From Parasponia andersonii (lineage: Eukaryota > Streptophyta > Magnoliopsida > Rosales > Cannabaceae), in NCBI GenBank assembly GCA_002914805.1, contig JXTB01000038.1:70570-134569 (forward strand): a DNA stretch of 64,000 nucleotides, written 5' to 3'. The notes under the pieces were generated by a model. The model did not search any database. It was not told the origin of the DNA and saw only the letters and a program-made list of their open reading frames with translations. The position numbers and the translations under genes were made by a program. This document shows, piece by piece, positions 12,512 through 23,000 of the stretch. Within the stretch, counting starts at the first letter, position 1, and each line of letters opens with the position of its first letter.

Positions 12512-14282
12512 AACACTTAGGAAAATCATACATGCATGCAGATATAGAAAATATATGATCATATCATGAATGCAGCAGAAAAATTAGCGGATTTAGGTTT
12601 TAAAATTTTACATGAAAACAGTTTTAATAACCATATAACACACATGCATCATATACAAGATCATGTACAACATAAATCAAATCTAGATACAAAACCCTAG
12701 AGATGAGATTAAAGATTACCTTTTATAGCATGTTCCTCCTTGATCTCCTTATTGATGGTGATCAAACCTCCAACCCTAGATCTTCTTGTCTATGCTCTTA
12801 CTCTTGGTTGATGGGGCGAGTGAGCACAAGTCAAAACCTTAGTTTGAGAATGATCAAGACGTTTTCTTGATCCTATGGGACACCAGGACGTGAGATGAGA
12901 TTTTAAGATAGTAGGAAACTTTTTCTCTCTTCTCTTTCTCAGCCTTGGCCGATTTTTCTCCCTCTCTCCCTGTGTCTATGCGTGTGACTCTATATGAGTT
13001 ATTGTGTAGTTTTTTCTTTCATATATCTTATATATATGGGACCAAAAATTGCTAACCCTAGTCTAATTAGGATTGGGCTTGTTCTCCAATTTGGGCTTTG
13101 GGTGTATTTTTATAAATATGTCCAATTCATGAAACTTATTTATAAAAATACCAACTTTTATGTAGAATCATTATTTTACACAGTTTCATAAAACTAATTT
13201 CACAAATACCACTAACCATTTAATGAGCTTAATTGAGGTAGACAAAGGACCTAATGGATCTAAATAATCTAAGCTCCAATAATATGATAAATACATACTA
13301 ACTCTTATTATAGTATTTATGTAAATATTATTTATAAATGGGACACTCCACTAAAGACCCAATATTGCATTCTTAGATTAAATGTCATGTCTTTTATACA
13401 GATTTAATCAACTAACCTTAATTAACTGATCCATCTAGCATATTCTATACCACATATAGAATCCCTATATAATGTCGTAGTTGGATAGGTGAAATTACCG
13501 TAATACCCCTCCAACACCTATTTACCTTTAAGTTACCATCTTTCTATCAAGAAATAATGTTGTCGATAATTTTGTTCTCAATGGCCATTTAGATAAAATT
13601 ATCAATCAATTCACAAAGTGAATACTAAGATCTTGGATTTAATTATTCCGTGAATCTTTAAAAATTCTAAAGTGGCATTAATGTATAGTGTCCTTAACTA
13701 TTTGGTGTTCCTATCAATTCATAAGCCATAACTTCCAATATGTCAGAGTTCATCTATAATTTCATAGAGGTTAGTTTTTTAACAAATCAAAAGGCTATAA
13801 CCCATGAAAGTAAGTCCAGTCAATATCAAGGATTAAGATCTATATGCTAAGAGCTATTTTGTGATAATATAATAATTGAGTTACGGCACTCCAATTTTTT
13901 ATATTACCTGGTTCAATTTAATACACATAACTTATTTATGTTGTATTAGTGTTTCTATCAGAAGTCAAAAACTTCAATGATTTGAGACAAATCATTCCTA
14001 TTGAGATAGACAAACACTACAACCTATAGTAAATAAAGTATTCCATATGTATTTACAGATTGTAAACTATTTCATTTAGACTTAGATAAAGAAATAAGTC
14101 TCCCCATAATTAACACTTAGTCATATTTGTTTCTTTATACACATATAAAGTCATGGAATCTTTTTCAGATAAATAAACTATTCAACTACTAGCAAATATC
14201 ATAATTACATATAAGAGAAAGTTATTTATACTTAAGAGGGTAAAATTAGAAATATGCTTTTAGGACAAAAATCCCAACACTT
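12512..14282 (-). mobile_element. LTR-like insertion (candidate solo LTR)
   Basis: About 1.76 kb absent from the corresponding part of the intact LARP6 locus. On the minus strand it starts TGTTGGGATTTTTGTCCTAA, a start often seen in plant copia LTRs, and a short AACACTT repeat lies at each edge (12512-12518, 14276-14282). No coding sequence is present; the 65-codon ORF at 12994 looks accidental. The other end is not a clean CA, so the boundary and the solo-LTR call are tentative. Confidence 0.45.
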
Positions 14283-14862
14283 CAAAGGGAGGTAAGTGAG
14301 AGAGATAAAGAGTAAGTAAATGGATGTTTGACAATGACAGAGAAAATAAATGTGGAGGGATCCCGACTTTGAGAAAAATCATGCATACCAATTACCTGAT
14401 CGGACTAGAGATGAAGGAATCATAACTTAAGCAAGCATTATGATGATACAGCAGATGAAGAGGCAAGTTTGTTTTGCATGCTCTTCATATTTTGACAAAG
14501 TCAAAGCTTATGTATGTAGAAACGATGATTTCATCTTACTCACTTCTCCATTATTTCGGGATGTGGCACACTTGCACAAATAGAAAAATGAGCATAGAGG
14601 TCGAAACCGAGGGCGATTAAGAAGATAAAATCATTGTGGTGCAAATGGAATAGGTACTTGGACAAACTACTACTCTTGGTTTTGGTTCCTTTCCTTTTAG
14701 AGTAAATATATGACATTCTACCTCCCAAGGTCATAGAAATGCTAGATCAGCTAGTCATCCCTATAAACCCATAAAATCACCATCTGGACCTAGAATGCCC
14801 GATGGAGCTTAGGGATTCATAATGGGGCGTGGTCGTCCTCCAAGTTTGGATCATAGTTAAAT

Positions 14863-15940
14863 ACAAACATAGAACATTATTTCATAGATGTTCTTGTGGA
14901 TACTACCATCCATTTTCCTTGTACTATATAATAAGTTATGGATATTAGAATTTGGAAGTCTGTTTATTATGGATGTTGGAATCTAGAAGTTTATTTGAAA
15001 GTGGACACAATTAGAAATGTTTGATTTGAACATAGTAGTGCAATATGTGTGATTCACATTTATGGTTTGTAATCTTATTGGTGTATGAAATTTTGTTGAA
15101 GTGGTTTATTAATTTGGATGCATCTTGTTAGAACTAATATAGGAAGAAATGATTATTTCACTCATCATATTGCAAGTAAAACAACGTCCTTGTATGGCAA
15201 CAATTTCATATTTTGGTTTTGTTATTAAAGTGAAATAGCTTGTGGAACTATTTTGTTGTAAAAAGTAAAATTATTAGGAAATATTGTACTACATTATACA
15301 TGAAAGTGTGGTTTTATGGTCAGTCCCTATTATTTTTAATTAGTGCAGGATGGACGGATCTCTATCCTTGGAGAAGCAAATGTTCAAACTGACAGGACCC
15401 TGATTAGTTAGTACAATGTAGAGACTTGAGAAAGGTAGAAACACTCATTCATTCCCAAGTTCAAATTCATGTTCAAACCATTTTTAGTATTCGAGTAACA
15501 AATTTGAATTTATTTATTTGATTGGTTGCTTTTACATTTGGCTTTTTATGTTTCTCTTTATGAATCAAAAAGTGAAAACGGTCTGGATTTGTTGTCACTT
15601 TTAGTCACATGCTTTGTCTGTGATTTTTACTTTCATGAAATCAATAACCTGCATTAATGGATAGCAATGTCCATTCTTTTGGCTTGTTTTTCCTATTTTT
15701 TGGCAAATAGAGAGAAAATTCAACCATAAAATGAAAATCATAAAGGGAAAGTTGATTTATGTAGTAGAACTTGAATGAAAAGCTCTATGATTATCTTTAA
15801 GATGGAATGATACTTGCAAAAACGTGTTCATTAATCTTTTGTTACCATATTTACTTGTAGGCTTAAACTTTTATTTATTTTTTGAATAACTTGTAGACTT
15901 AAACTTGATAGCGTTCATTCTCCCTTTTGTTTTGTAAAAG
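14863..15940 (+). repeat. 3' flank of LARP6 copy B, duplicated with the gene
   Basis: Aligns with 26879-27800 downstream of the intact gene: shared CATAGAACA(C/T)TATTTCATAG, ATATAGGAAGAAATGATTAT and GTGATTTATGTAGTAGAA-like blocks. It gives the right end of the segmental duplication. Homology fades after about 15,940. No gene. Confidence 0.7.
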
Positions 15941-16619
15941 TACAAATGTAGTAGGAGAAAGAGAGAGAATATATAATAAATGTTTGTCACGACTTTGGGT
16001 TTCTACCTGCAATTGTTGGAGTAAATAACTCTAAGAAAAAGATAAGAGTTTAATCTTAAAAATCTCTCGAACTATTATCTAAATTTTGTTTTAGCCCATA
16101 AATTTCAAAATATCCCTATTTTTGTATTGAACTTTTATTGCATCTCATTTATCCTTTTTTCGTTATTTTTCCTTTATCAATAAACGAAAAATATCTATAA
16201 TTTGACCCTCTAAATTATAACCGAAATCAGACGTCAACCCTAAATTTTAAAACATCCCTATGCTGATACCTTAATTATCAAATTATCTCATTTTAGCCTT
16301 ATCATTTTTTTATTGTAAAAATATAAGTAAAAGAGCATGAGAAATTTAAGTAGGAGTTTCAAAAAGAGTATTTTGGATTTTTTGCTTTTATTAAGTCACC
16401 TTCTCAACTCCAATGACAATAATAATAATAGGAGAAGCAATAACTTCTAGTCATGTTAGATAATTTTTTCCCAAGTTGATCTAAAAAACAAAAGAAAAAT
16501 ACCGGATTCTAATTATATTTGATTTGATGAAACACTCATATGATGAATCCAAAGAAGATCCAAAATAGTTTTGAAACTAAATCATGACTACATATATATA
16601 TTTATATAGAGTAAACCTA
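15941..16619. other. Intergenic, no gene seen
   Basis: AT-rich sequence with loosely repeated phrases such as AAAATATCCCTA and AAAACATCCCTA (16110, 16250). No conserved coding potential was recognised. Confidence 0.5.
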
Positions 16620-17166
16620 GGTTTACCAACGGGTGGCGGCTGCAGGCTCAGGCACGAGGGGCTGGCAGCGGTTGCAGGCGGAGCTCCCCGTGGGCAGGCG
16701 CGAGGGCGGCTGAATGTCGCAGCAGAGCTCGTGGGTTGCTCTGGAGAGGGATGCGCGGTTGCAGACGCTGGTGCAAGAGGGCCNGCCGTGGTGCGAGTGG
16801 GGGGGGGGGGGGGGGGGCGTTGGCTGGTTTCGTCGGGCTCGGTGAATTCGGCTGGACGCTCGGCTGGTGGAGCGGCTGGTTGCGGGCGAGCTGCAGCGGT
16901 GGACTGGCGCTGGTGGTCGCAGGTGTTTCTCGGCGTTTCTGGGTTTTGGCGAGCTGCGGGCGAGGTGGCTGGTTGCCGATTGCTGGGTAAAACGACGGAG
17001 TCGGCGTAGCTCAGTTTCGGATGTTTCGGACAAGTCTCGGTGGTGGTGTGCTTGGCGAAGCGCGGGTGGTTCGGCTGGTGAGGAGAAACAGAGGGCGTGT
17101 TGTGTATGTAAATATATCTATATATATATTACTGAAATTTGCTGCATAATTCCGGCTCTGACACCA
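16620..17166 (-). mobile_element. Copia-type retrotransposon 5' end: PBS and GC-rich leader/gag start
   Basis: On the minus strand, TGGTGTCAGAGC (17166-17155) matches the initiator-Met tRNA primer-binding site TGGTATCAGAGC at 11 of 12 bases, and follows an LTR end TTAACA. Downstream is an ORF from 17033 beginning MSETSETELRRLRRF, a plausible gag start, running through a sharply GC-rich block to about 16623. The block contains an N (16784) and a run of 19 G (16799-16817), so its reading frame cannot be trusted. The predicted protein is Pro/Arg/Ser-rich and unlike any family I know; the opposite-strand ORFs here are shadows. Confidence 0.5.
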
Positions 17167-17400
17167 TGTTAACTATCAAGGATTACATTCATTGATTTGT
17201 GTAATACTGATACAAGGAATTTATAGGAAGAGATGTTAGACAAAACTCCCCTAAAACAAGGAAACTAAAGCACCAGAAAACATGTAAAAAGTTTTCAACA
17301 GTCTTCTAGTAATGGTGAATATAGTGATTCTGAATCTGTAATGAATCCTGTTAATGACGTTGATTTGCTTGCCTACTGCCACTGTATCAAACAATGATGC
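17167..17400 (-). repeat. Copia LTR fragment
   Basis: Starts (plus view) TGTTAACTATCAAGGATTAC directly against the primer-binding site, so on the minus strand the LTR ends in TTAACA. The far end was not found; the LTR is probably truncated before the MraY-like fragment. Confidence 0.45.
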
Positions 17401-17591
17401 TCTATCACTGGCTGCTCATCGGCTCGGAATGGTTGGGAGAGGGCACAAGAAGCACAGGCAAGTGTGAACACCTTAGAAATAAGATAACCCAAGTGCTTGC
17501 TCATAGATTCGATTAGTCTTTTTCAATCTAAGGATGTCACCTTAGGTAGTTGTATGAATGACTTCTGCCCTTTTATACACTATGCTTGCAG

Positions 17592-17912
17592 GATTAGATA
17601 TGGAGTGTTACTCAATATAGGACTGATACTCTTCTTGACAGTGCTACTTTTGTATGTGGATGGGTGTGCATGGAGAATTGTTAGACTTCCTTTAGCGCCA
17701 TTTTATTTGACCCGCTCGCCCTTTTCTCCTATCAGCCATACTGGCCTCCTGTGCTGGCTATGCTTGCGTCCCTTTACTCTATGGGTTGAAGATGTATCAA
17801 AGGGGCCTGCAAGGCACTCTGTGAAAAGGAGAACTCCGACAATGGGTGGATTGTTTTTCGTACCAGTTGGTGTGCTTGTGGCCAAATATATTACTGGTTT
17901 CTCTTCCACTGA
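17592..17912 (+). pseudogene. MraY-like phospho-MurNAc-pentapeptide translocase fragment
   Basis: After a good splice acceptor (CTTGCAG, ending 17591) the frame reads RYGVLLNIGLILFLTVLLLY and WRIVRLPLAPFYLTR. One base too many near 17712 shifts it: the next frame gives FLLSAILASCAGYACVPLLY. It then returns to the first frame for GPARHSVKRRTPTMGGLFF and VPVGVLVAKYITGFSSTE. The RTPTMGGL stretch and the flanking membrane segments are hallmarks of the MraY family, which plants encode in the nucleus for a plastid protein. Only one exon-sized piece is present, with two compensating frameshifts and no exons around it, so it is a gene fragment. Confidence 0.75.
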
Positions 17913-18959
17913 AATGTTTTGGCTTCATAAAAAAATTACAAACCAAGCACTGACTGATATGTTTCGTTTTTTCAGAATACAAGTTCAAAAAATAATAATT
18001 TTCAAATCGGTGCGTTTGATTGAGTTCGATTTCACCTGGTTAGTGTTGGTCGAATTCAGTAAGGTTGGCGGGTATTTTCGTTCACCTTTGCTAGATCTAA
18101 CCAGTTAGTTCGTTCTTAAATCTGTCTTACAACTAAAATTATGGAACTAAAATTATTTTGTTCATATATATATAAAATCTGAAATAGAGAGAATGTAAAA
18201 AAAAAATTTAATACCTTCTTTGATCAATATTTTATTTTTAAATTTGTTTAAAAATTCTTAATTTAATTCTTATTTTTTTCGTGATAATTGATATTAATTA
18301 GTTGTAATATATACATGTATAATATAATATTATATTTAATTTAATATTAATGATACTTTATATTAAATTTAGTTCATCAAACAAATAATTATGTTACATT
18401 CGTCTTATCAAAATAAATATAGAGATAAATTTATTTTTTTAATATTATAATACATTAAATCTAACTATAAATTAGACTTAATGTATACAATATTAATAAC
18501 AACTGGCACAAAAGCACAATATAATGACTATTTTAGAATAATGTTATGTATACTAAAATTTGGTACTTTTAAGACTAAAACATGCGATACATGAAAGGTA
18601 CAATTTAATTGATAAATGTGATTAAATTATTTGTAATAAGTTATAATACGTGAGTTGAATAATAATAATTCTTATATGATATGTATTAGTATTAAAACTA
18701 ATATTTATTAGTGTTGTACTTATATGGCTATAACACACGTAATTTTCATTTATATTAATTTAGTAATTATAGAAGATACTTTTGTTATTCCAAAATCCCA
18801 CAGGGAGCATTTCTCCTAAAGGAGAATTTTGTAATTTTAGTTGTTTAAACGATAGAGAGGTGGCAAATAGATTTCAAGATCAGCACATGCCGCGTGGGGG
18901 CAAAATAGAAATATAAAAAGCTTTCCTTGTCTTATCCTAATATATCACAAAATAAGAGG
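17913..18959. other. AT-rich intergenic stretch, no gene seen
   Basis: Very AT-rich with scattered ATATAT runs. The ORF continuing from the MraY fragment to 18108 has no recognisable content past about 17912. Confidence 0.5.
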
Positions 18960-19142
18960 CTACTTTCGTAATTTCGAATTATGAGGCCACTTGCTTGTCT
19001 TTTCTCTCATATATAACCGAAGTGTAACCAGACATAAAAGCCTCACTATCCGCTTCCTAGGAATTGTGCAGGCGACAAGAGCTTCGAAAGAGTTCCTCAA
19101 AACCCTAGCTTTCTCTCTCTTTCTCGCAGCTTCGAAGCCATG
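18960..19142 (+). promoter_or_regulatory. Promoter and first exon (ATG|GTGAG) of a translation-type gene, orphaned
   Basis: A TATA box (TATATAA, 19010-19016), a telo-box (AAAACCCTAG, 19099-19108), a pyrimidine-rich leader (TTTCTCTCTCTTTCTCGCAG) and a start codon (19140-19142) split at once by a donor (ATG|GTGAGC) form the usual 5' architecture of plant ribosomal-protein genes, where exon 1 often ends right after ATG. No matching second exon is found before the LARP6 gene. It may be a truncated gene, or a leader now feeding LARP6 transcripts. The identity of the original gene cannot be told from a one-codon exon. Confidence 0.5.
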
Positions 19143-20091
19143 GTGAGCGAAATTAAATCTGATTTTTTCCCTTTGATTTTTCTTTCGTTCTCACTTAGTT
19201 CTAACATATCGATCTGTACATACAGTCCATTTAGCTCGAAATCGATGTTCGCTTGTACGAAACCCTAGAGTTAGAGTTATGTTTTTGTCCCATTTTATGT
19301 CGAGAACGATAGTTTTTCTATTTTTCTGCTGAAAGATTTTAGATTTTGATTTGGGTTTTAAGTATTTTCATTTATACTGCATTTTTAAGTAGTTTTCTTT
19401 GTATTAAGTGGTGGTAGACTCTCTAGATGTTTATGCGAAAATACGAAGAGTTTGATTAATGGGTTATTTTGTTGAATGGTATCGCACTCTGTCCTGAATT
19501 CAGATGAAAATGAATTGTAGTTTTGGTTACTTATATTGTGTTACATAAATTTGTTTTTCTGTTGTTGGGATTTTGCATCTAATGATCTTGTTTTGAAAAG
19601 TGTGTTCTGTTTACGTGTTTTTGGATATTCTTATGAGCTGCCAAACTTCATAGTTTCTCAGAATTGTGAGAATTTTATCCTTATGGTACTTATGTAATTT
19701 CTTTATTCAAAAGAACTAATTATATGACCCATTTGTGTAATGAAATACTGGGAATAGTCTGTTGGACTTGCATTTTGTTTCTCAAATTACTGAGCTAATA
19801 AAAATTAGCGTTAAAGTTAGCGTGACGCAAAATGCAAAAGACAGTGTTTTAAGAACATCTTTAAAATTACACCATTTTAAAATTTTAAGTCAATGCAATC
19901 TCTAACCCAAAATTTTAAAATGGTGTAAAGGTTTAAAATGGTCTTCCATTTTGACTTCGGAATCAAAAGCGTTGAAACAAGGACAATTATGAAATGACGA
20001 AAATACCCCAGTGGAACATGACCTTCCTTTTCCGCCCATTGTATAAAGGTCCAAACAAGAACCCAGTGAAGAGGGCTAGGGAAGAGAAGAA
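19143..20091 (+). other. Intron-like sequence, palindrome and LARP6 upstream region
   Basis: 19143-19865 looks like a first intron (T-rich, beginning GTGAGC) with no exon recognised. A perfect 18-bp inverted repeat (arms 19869-19886 and 19909-19926, ACACCATTTTAAAATTTT) follows. From 19909 the sequence matches the region before LARP6 copy A, including TATAAAG at 20043. Confidence 0.55.
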
Positions 20092-23000
20092 ATGAGCGGG
20101 GAGGAGCCACTTTTACCTTTTTGCCCCCTACGCTCTCGTCTTTCTCTTCTCTCTCACTCCCTCCCTCCCCAAATGTATCCCGAAGAGGTGCCTGCCACTG
20201 CCACAGTCGTCGCTGCCTCGTCCTCGTCATCATTGTCGCCGCTAGAGTGCACTGACATCTTGCTCGTAGGATCCCCCGATCCTGCGATGGATGACGCTCA
20301 TGAGGTATTGTGTAAAGACGAGCAAGATCAAGATCACGATGTCAACCATGGTCTTGTTCATGGCGACGAGCCTTTCGCGGTTGGAGTCGATGGCCTCAGT
20401 GAAGATCTCAAATGCAAAATCATTCGCCAGGTAGAAGCCCTCTCCTAGTCTTTCAGTTTGTGATTTTGGCATGCTTGCATTTGAACCCATCTGAGGCTTT
20501 ATTATGGCGTGTTTGGTAGTCGAGAAAATGTGCGAATATGAAATGAAATTGAGATTTAGGGAAAATGGGGAAAAAGGAATGCCTTTCTTGAAGTTTTGCA
20601 CTATTTAACTTAATGCCTATGTTGAAACTTATATGCATAGATTAATAGTTGTTGTCTATAGTTTTTTTGGCCATGATTTTGTAATGGTATATGCATTGGA
20701 GTTGAGCCCTAGATTCTTTTTTTTTTTTTTCCCAATGAATAGTTTTAGAATTGCTCAATGTACGTGCTGGTATTGATGTTGGTTTTGGTTTGAATTAATT
20801 TGAAATGGGGATGACGAATTCAAAGACGCTTGTTAAGATAATTTGATTGTAATGTGCTAATGCATTTGAATAATGAGGAGAAAATGAAATATGTTCAGTA
20901 GAAAGGGAAGGGTTTTATCCCTTATAGCTTTAAGAACTATGGTGAATTTAAGTGTAAATTTTAGGGAACCTCGAAGTGATTTTTTAGCTTTTATTAATTA
21001 TTATTTGTTTGAAGCTTATTATGGTCTTAATTTAGTACTTGTACAATTGCGTTGTAGCATGACTAACTTTTCTTGGGTGATTCTTGTAGGTGGAGTATTA
21101 TTTCAGTGATGAAAATTTGCCCACTGACAAACATATGATAAGCTTGATTAGAAAGAACAAAGAAGGGTTTGGTAAGTAAATTTACGCTATTTCATTTTCT
21201 TGATCTTATATCTATTGTATTATTTTTTCTTGAAAGAACAATTACTCTGAACAAGTCTCCTTTGGATAGCTAAATATTTGTTGTGTGTTGATATGATCAA
21301 ACTAGCATGTCTTTTAGTGTATAACATGTATCCTTATTAGTTACTAGTGAAAGAAGTTTGAGGAAGTTCCTCTTGATTTGTGCTTTTGTGAAATTGGATA
21401 CTGATATATGACACCTTTGTGCTGATACTAAGATTTAAGTTGAATCTATTTATCGTAATTTTGACTTGTTGAACTTGTCAATATGTAGTTATTTTTCTTT
21501 TTTGTTTTGTATGAGTTGGAAGTTGAATTTTCGTAGGATAAATGTGATGTACCATCTTGGTCAAGTGCCTTATGGAAAGGCTTGGGTCAGGCCTCTTGTA
21601 AATCTTTGTTGTCTCTTTTTTGTCGGTATGCATACTTAGGCTATAGAATTCAAAGTAAGTTTTGGATTCGTTAGGCTAACATAAGGTTTTTGAGTGAGTA
21701 GTTTTTAGCTTACATTGTTGAATACTTGAATTTAATGTACAGTTCCTTGGCTCATCTTTATTTAGCTTGCTCTCTAACATTTTTAATCATGTGAGACTTC
21801 CAAATGTCTATCATATCATTTAACCTATCTAAGCAACATAAGAATAGAGATGTCGAAGATGATGAGTGACAACAGGTACTTCTGACAGGTCACATTGTCT
21901 AGACGTTTTCTTGGTGCAACCAGATTTGGCTGTGCCGAGCATCTGAGACTGTGCTGAATGACTATCTTCTTACTGCCAACTGATTCCTTCTCTATTCAAA
22001 TGAATCCTTTCTGCAATTTGTGGCTTCATAAACATTACTCTTTGTTTTGCAATTTCTAGTTTTGCAAACTCCAAAAAATTGCTATGTGCGAACCAAATAA
22101 AATCAAGACTCTTAAGTTGCAAAATGCAAATTGTATCAACATGTTATAATATGTCAGTTGTATCAACATGCAAATTGTATCAACATGTTGTAATATGTCA
22201 GTTATATCATAGGCAACAAATTTCAAAGTGAGTATGAGCTTTAGGTTCTCTATGTCATTTATGATTCACCGATGCTTAATAATTATCTTAAGTTTCGCTA
22301 AGAAGTTCAAAGCTCTAACCCAATACCTTATTTTGCTGATATTTTTTTTCTTTAATTGTTATTGCGCGAGCCTAATGTATAACAGAGATAACTACCCAAA
22401 TTCCATTTGTTCCAAGCAAATGGTACAATTGAAGAAAATTAGTCATTGTTTTTTTTTTTATAAAAAATTGTTTTGCACACCCTTTGGTTTGTTTCTTTGT
22501 TTATGCTAGGTTGTTTATGCTAGGTTATAAATTCATCGGATAAAAGAAGTATTAGTATGGCATTGAAACTTGGAAGTAGAGATGGTGCTAGCTAAGACAA
22601 TCGTTTTAGAACCCTATCTAAAAGTGTCGGCCTATATGTCTCAAAAGATATAGGCATTGGTGCAATCATTTATTTACATTATTTATCCTTTTTGTGATGT
22701 ATTACATTGGATTCATGTCTTTGAGACTGTGGAGACTGCTTTAGTTGCTATTTAGGTATTCTGATATTCTATTTATTTGTTGCAGTTCCTATAGCAGTTA
22801 TTGCTTCCTTTCGGAAAATGAAAAAGCTTATCAGAGATAATGCATTGCTAGCCGTTGCATTGAGGGAGTCTTCTTTTCTAGTAAATCTTCTTATCTCCCC
22901 TTCCAAATGTTCAATGCTTTTGAAGTCTTAGTCATGCTTATGCAAGTGAATACCCTGTTCGTGAAGGTTGTGAGTTTGGATGGAAAGAAGGTGAAGCGGC

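Larger units (their letters stand above)
9047..14862 (+). pseudogene. LARP6 pseudogene copy B (exons 2, 5 and 9-11, plus strand)
   Basis: The copy starts abruptly at the exon 1/intron 1 border: AGAAGCCTTTACTAG at 9047 matches 20432. Exon 2 (9709-9790) is still open (VEYYFSDENLPTVKQIISLI). Exons 3 and 4 are gone; exon 5 survives as a short stub (about 11048-11100). An hAT remnant (11249-12500) and an LTR-like insert (12512-14280) follow. Exons 9 (about 14340-14468), 10 (14561-14650) and 11 (14730-14862) match the gene's C-terminal end but contain stops and a one-base deletion in exon 9. The GC splice donor after exon 9 (GAAGAG|GCAAGT) is shared with the intact gene. Exons 7 and 8 are absent. 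Confidence 0.85.

Noticed and set aside
16584..17172. Plus-strand Gly/Arg-rich ORFs in the GC-rich block
   Set aside because: They cross an N and a G19 run, are low-complexity, and lie antisense to a retroelement leader.
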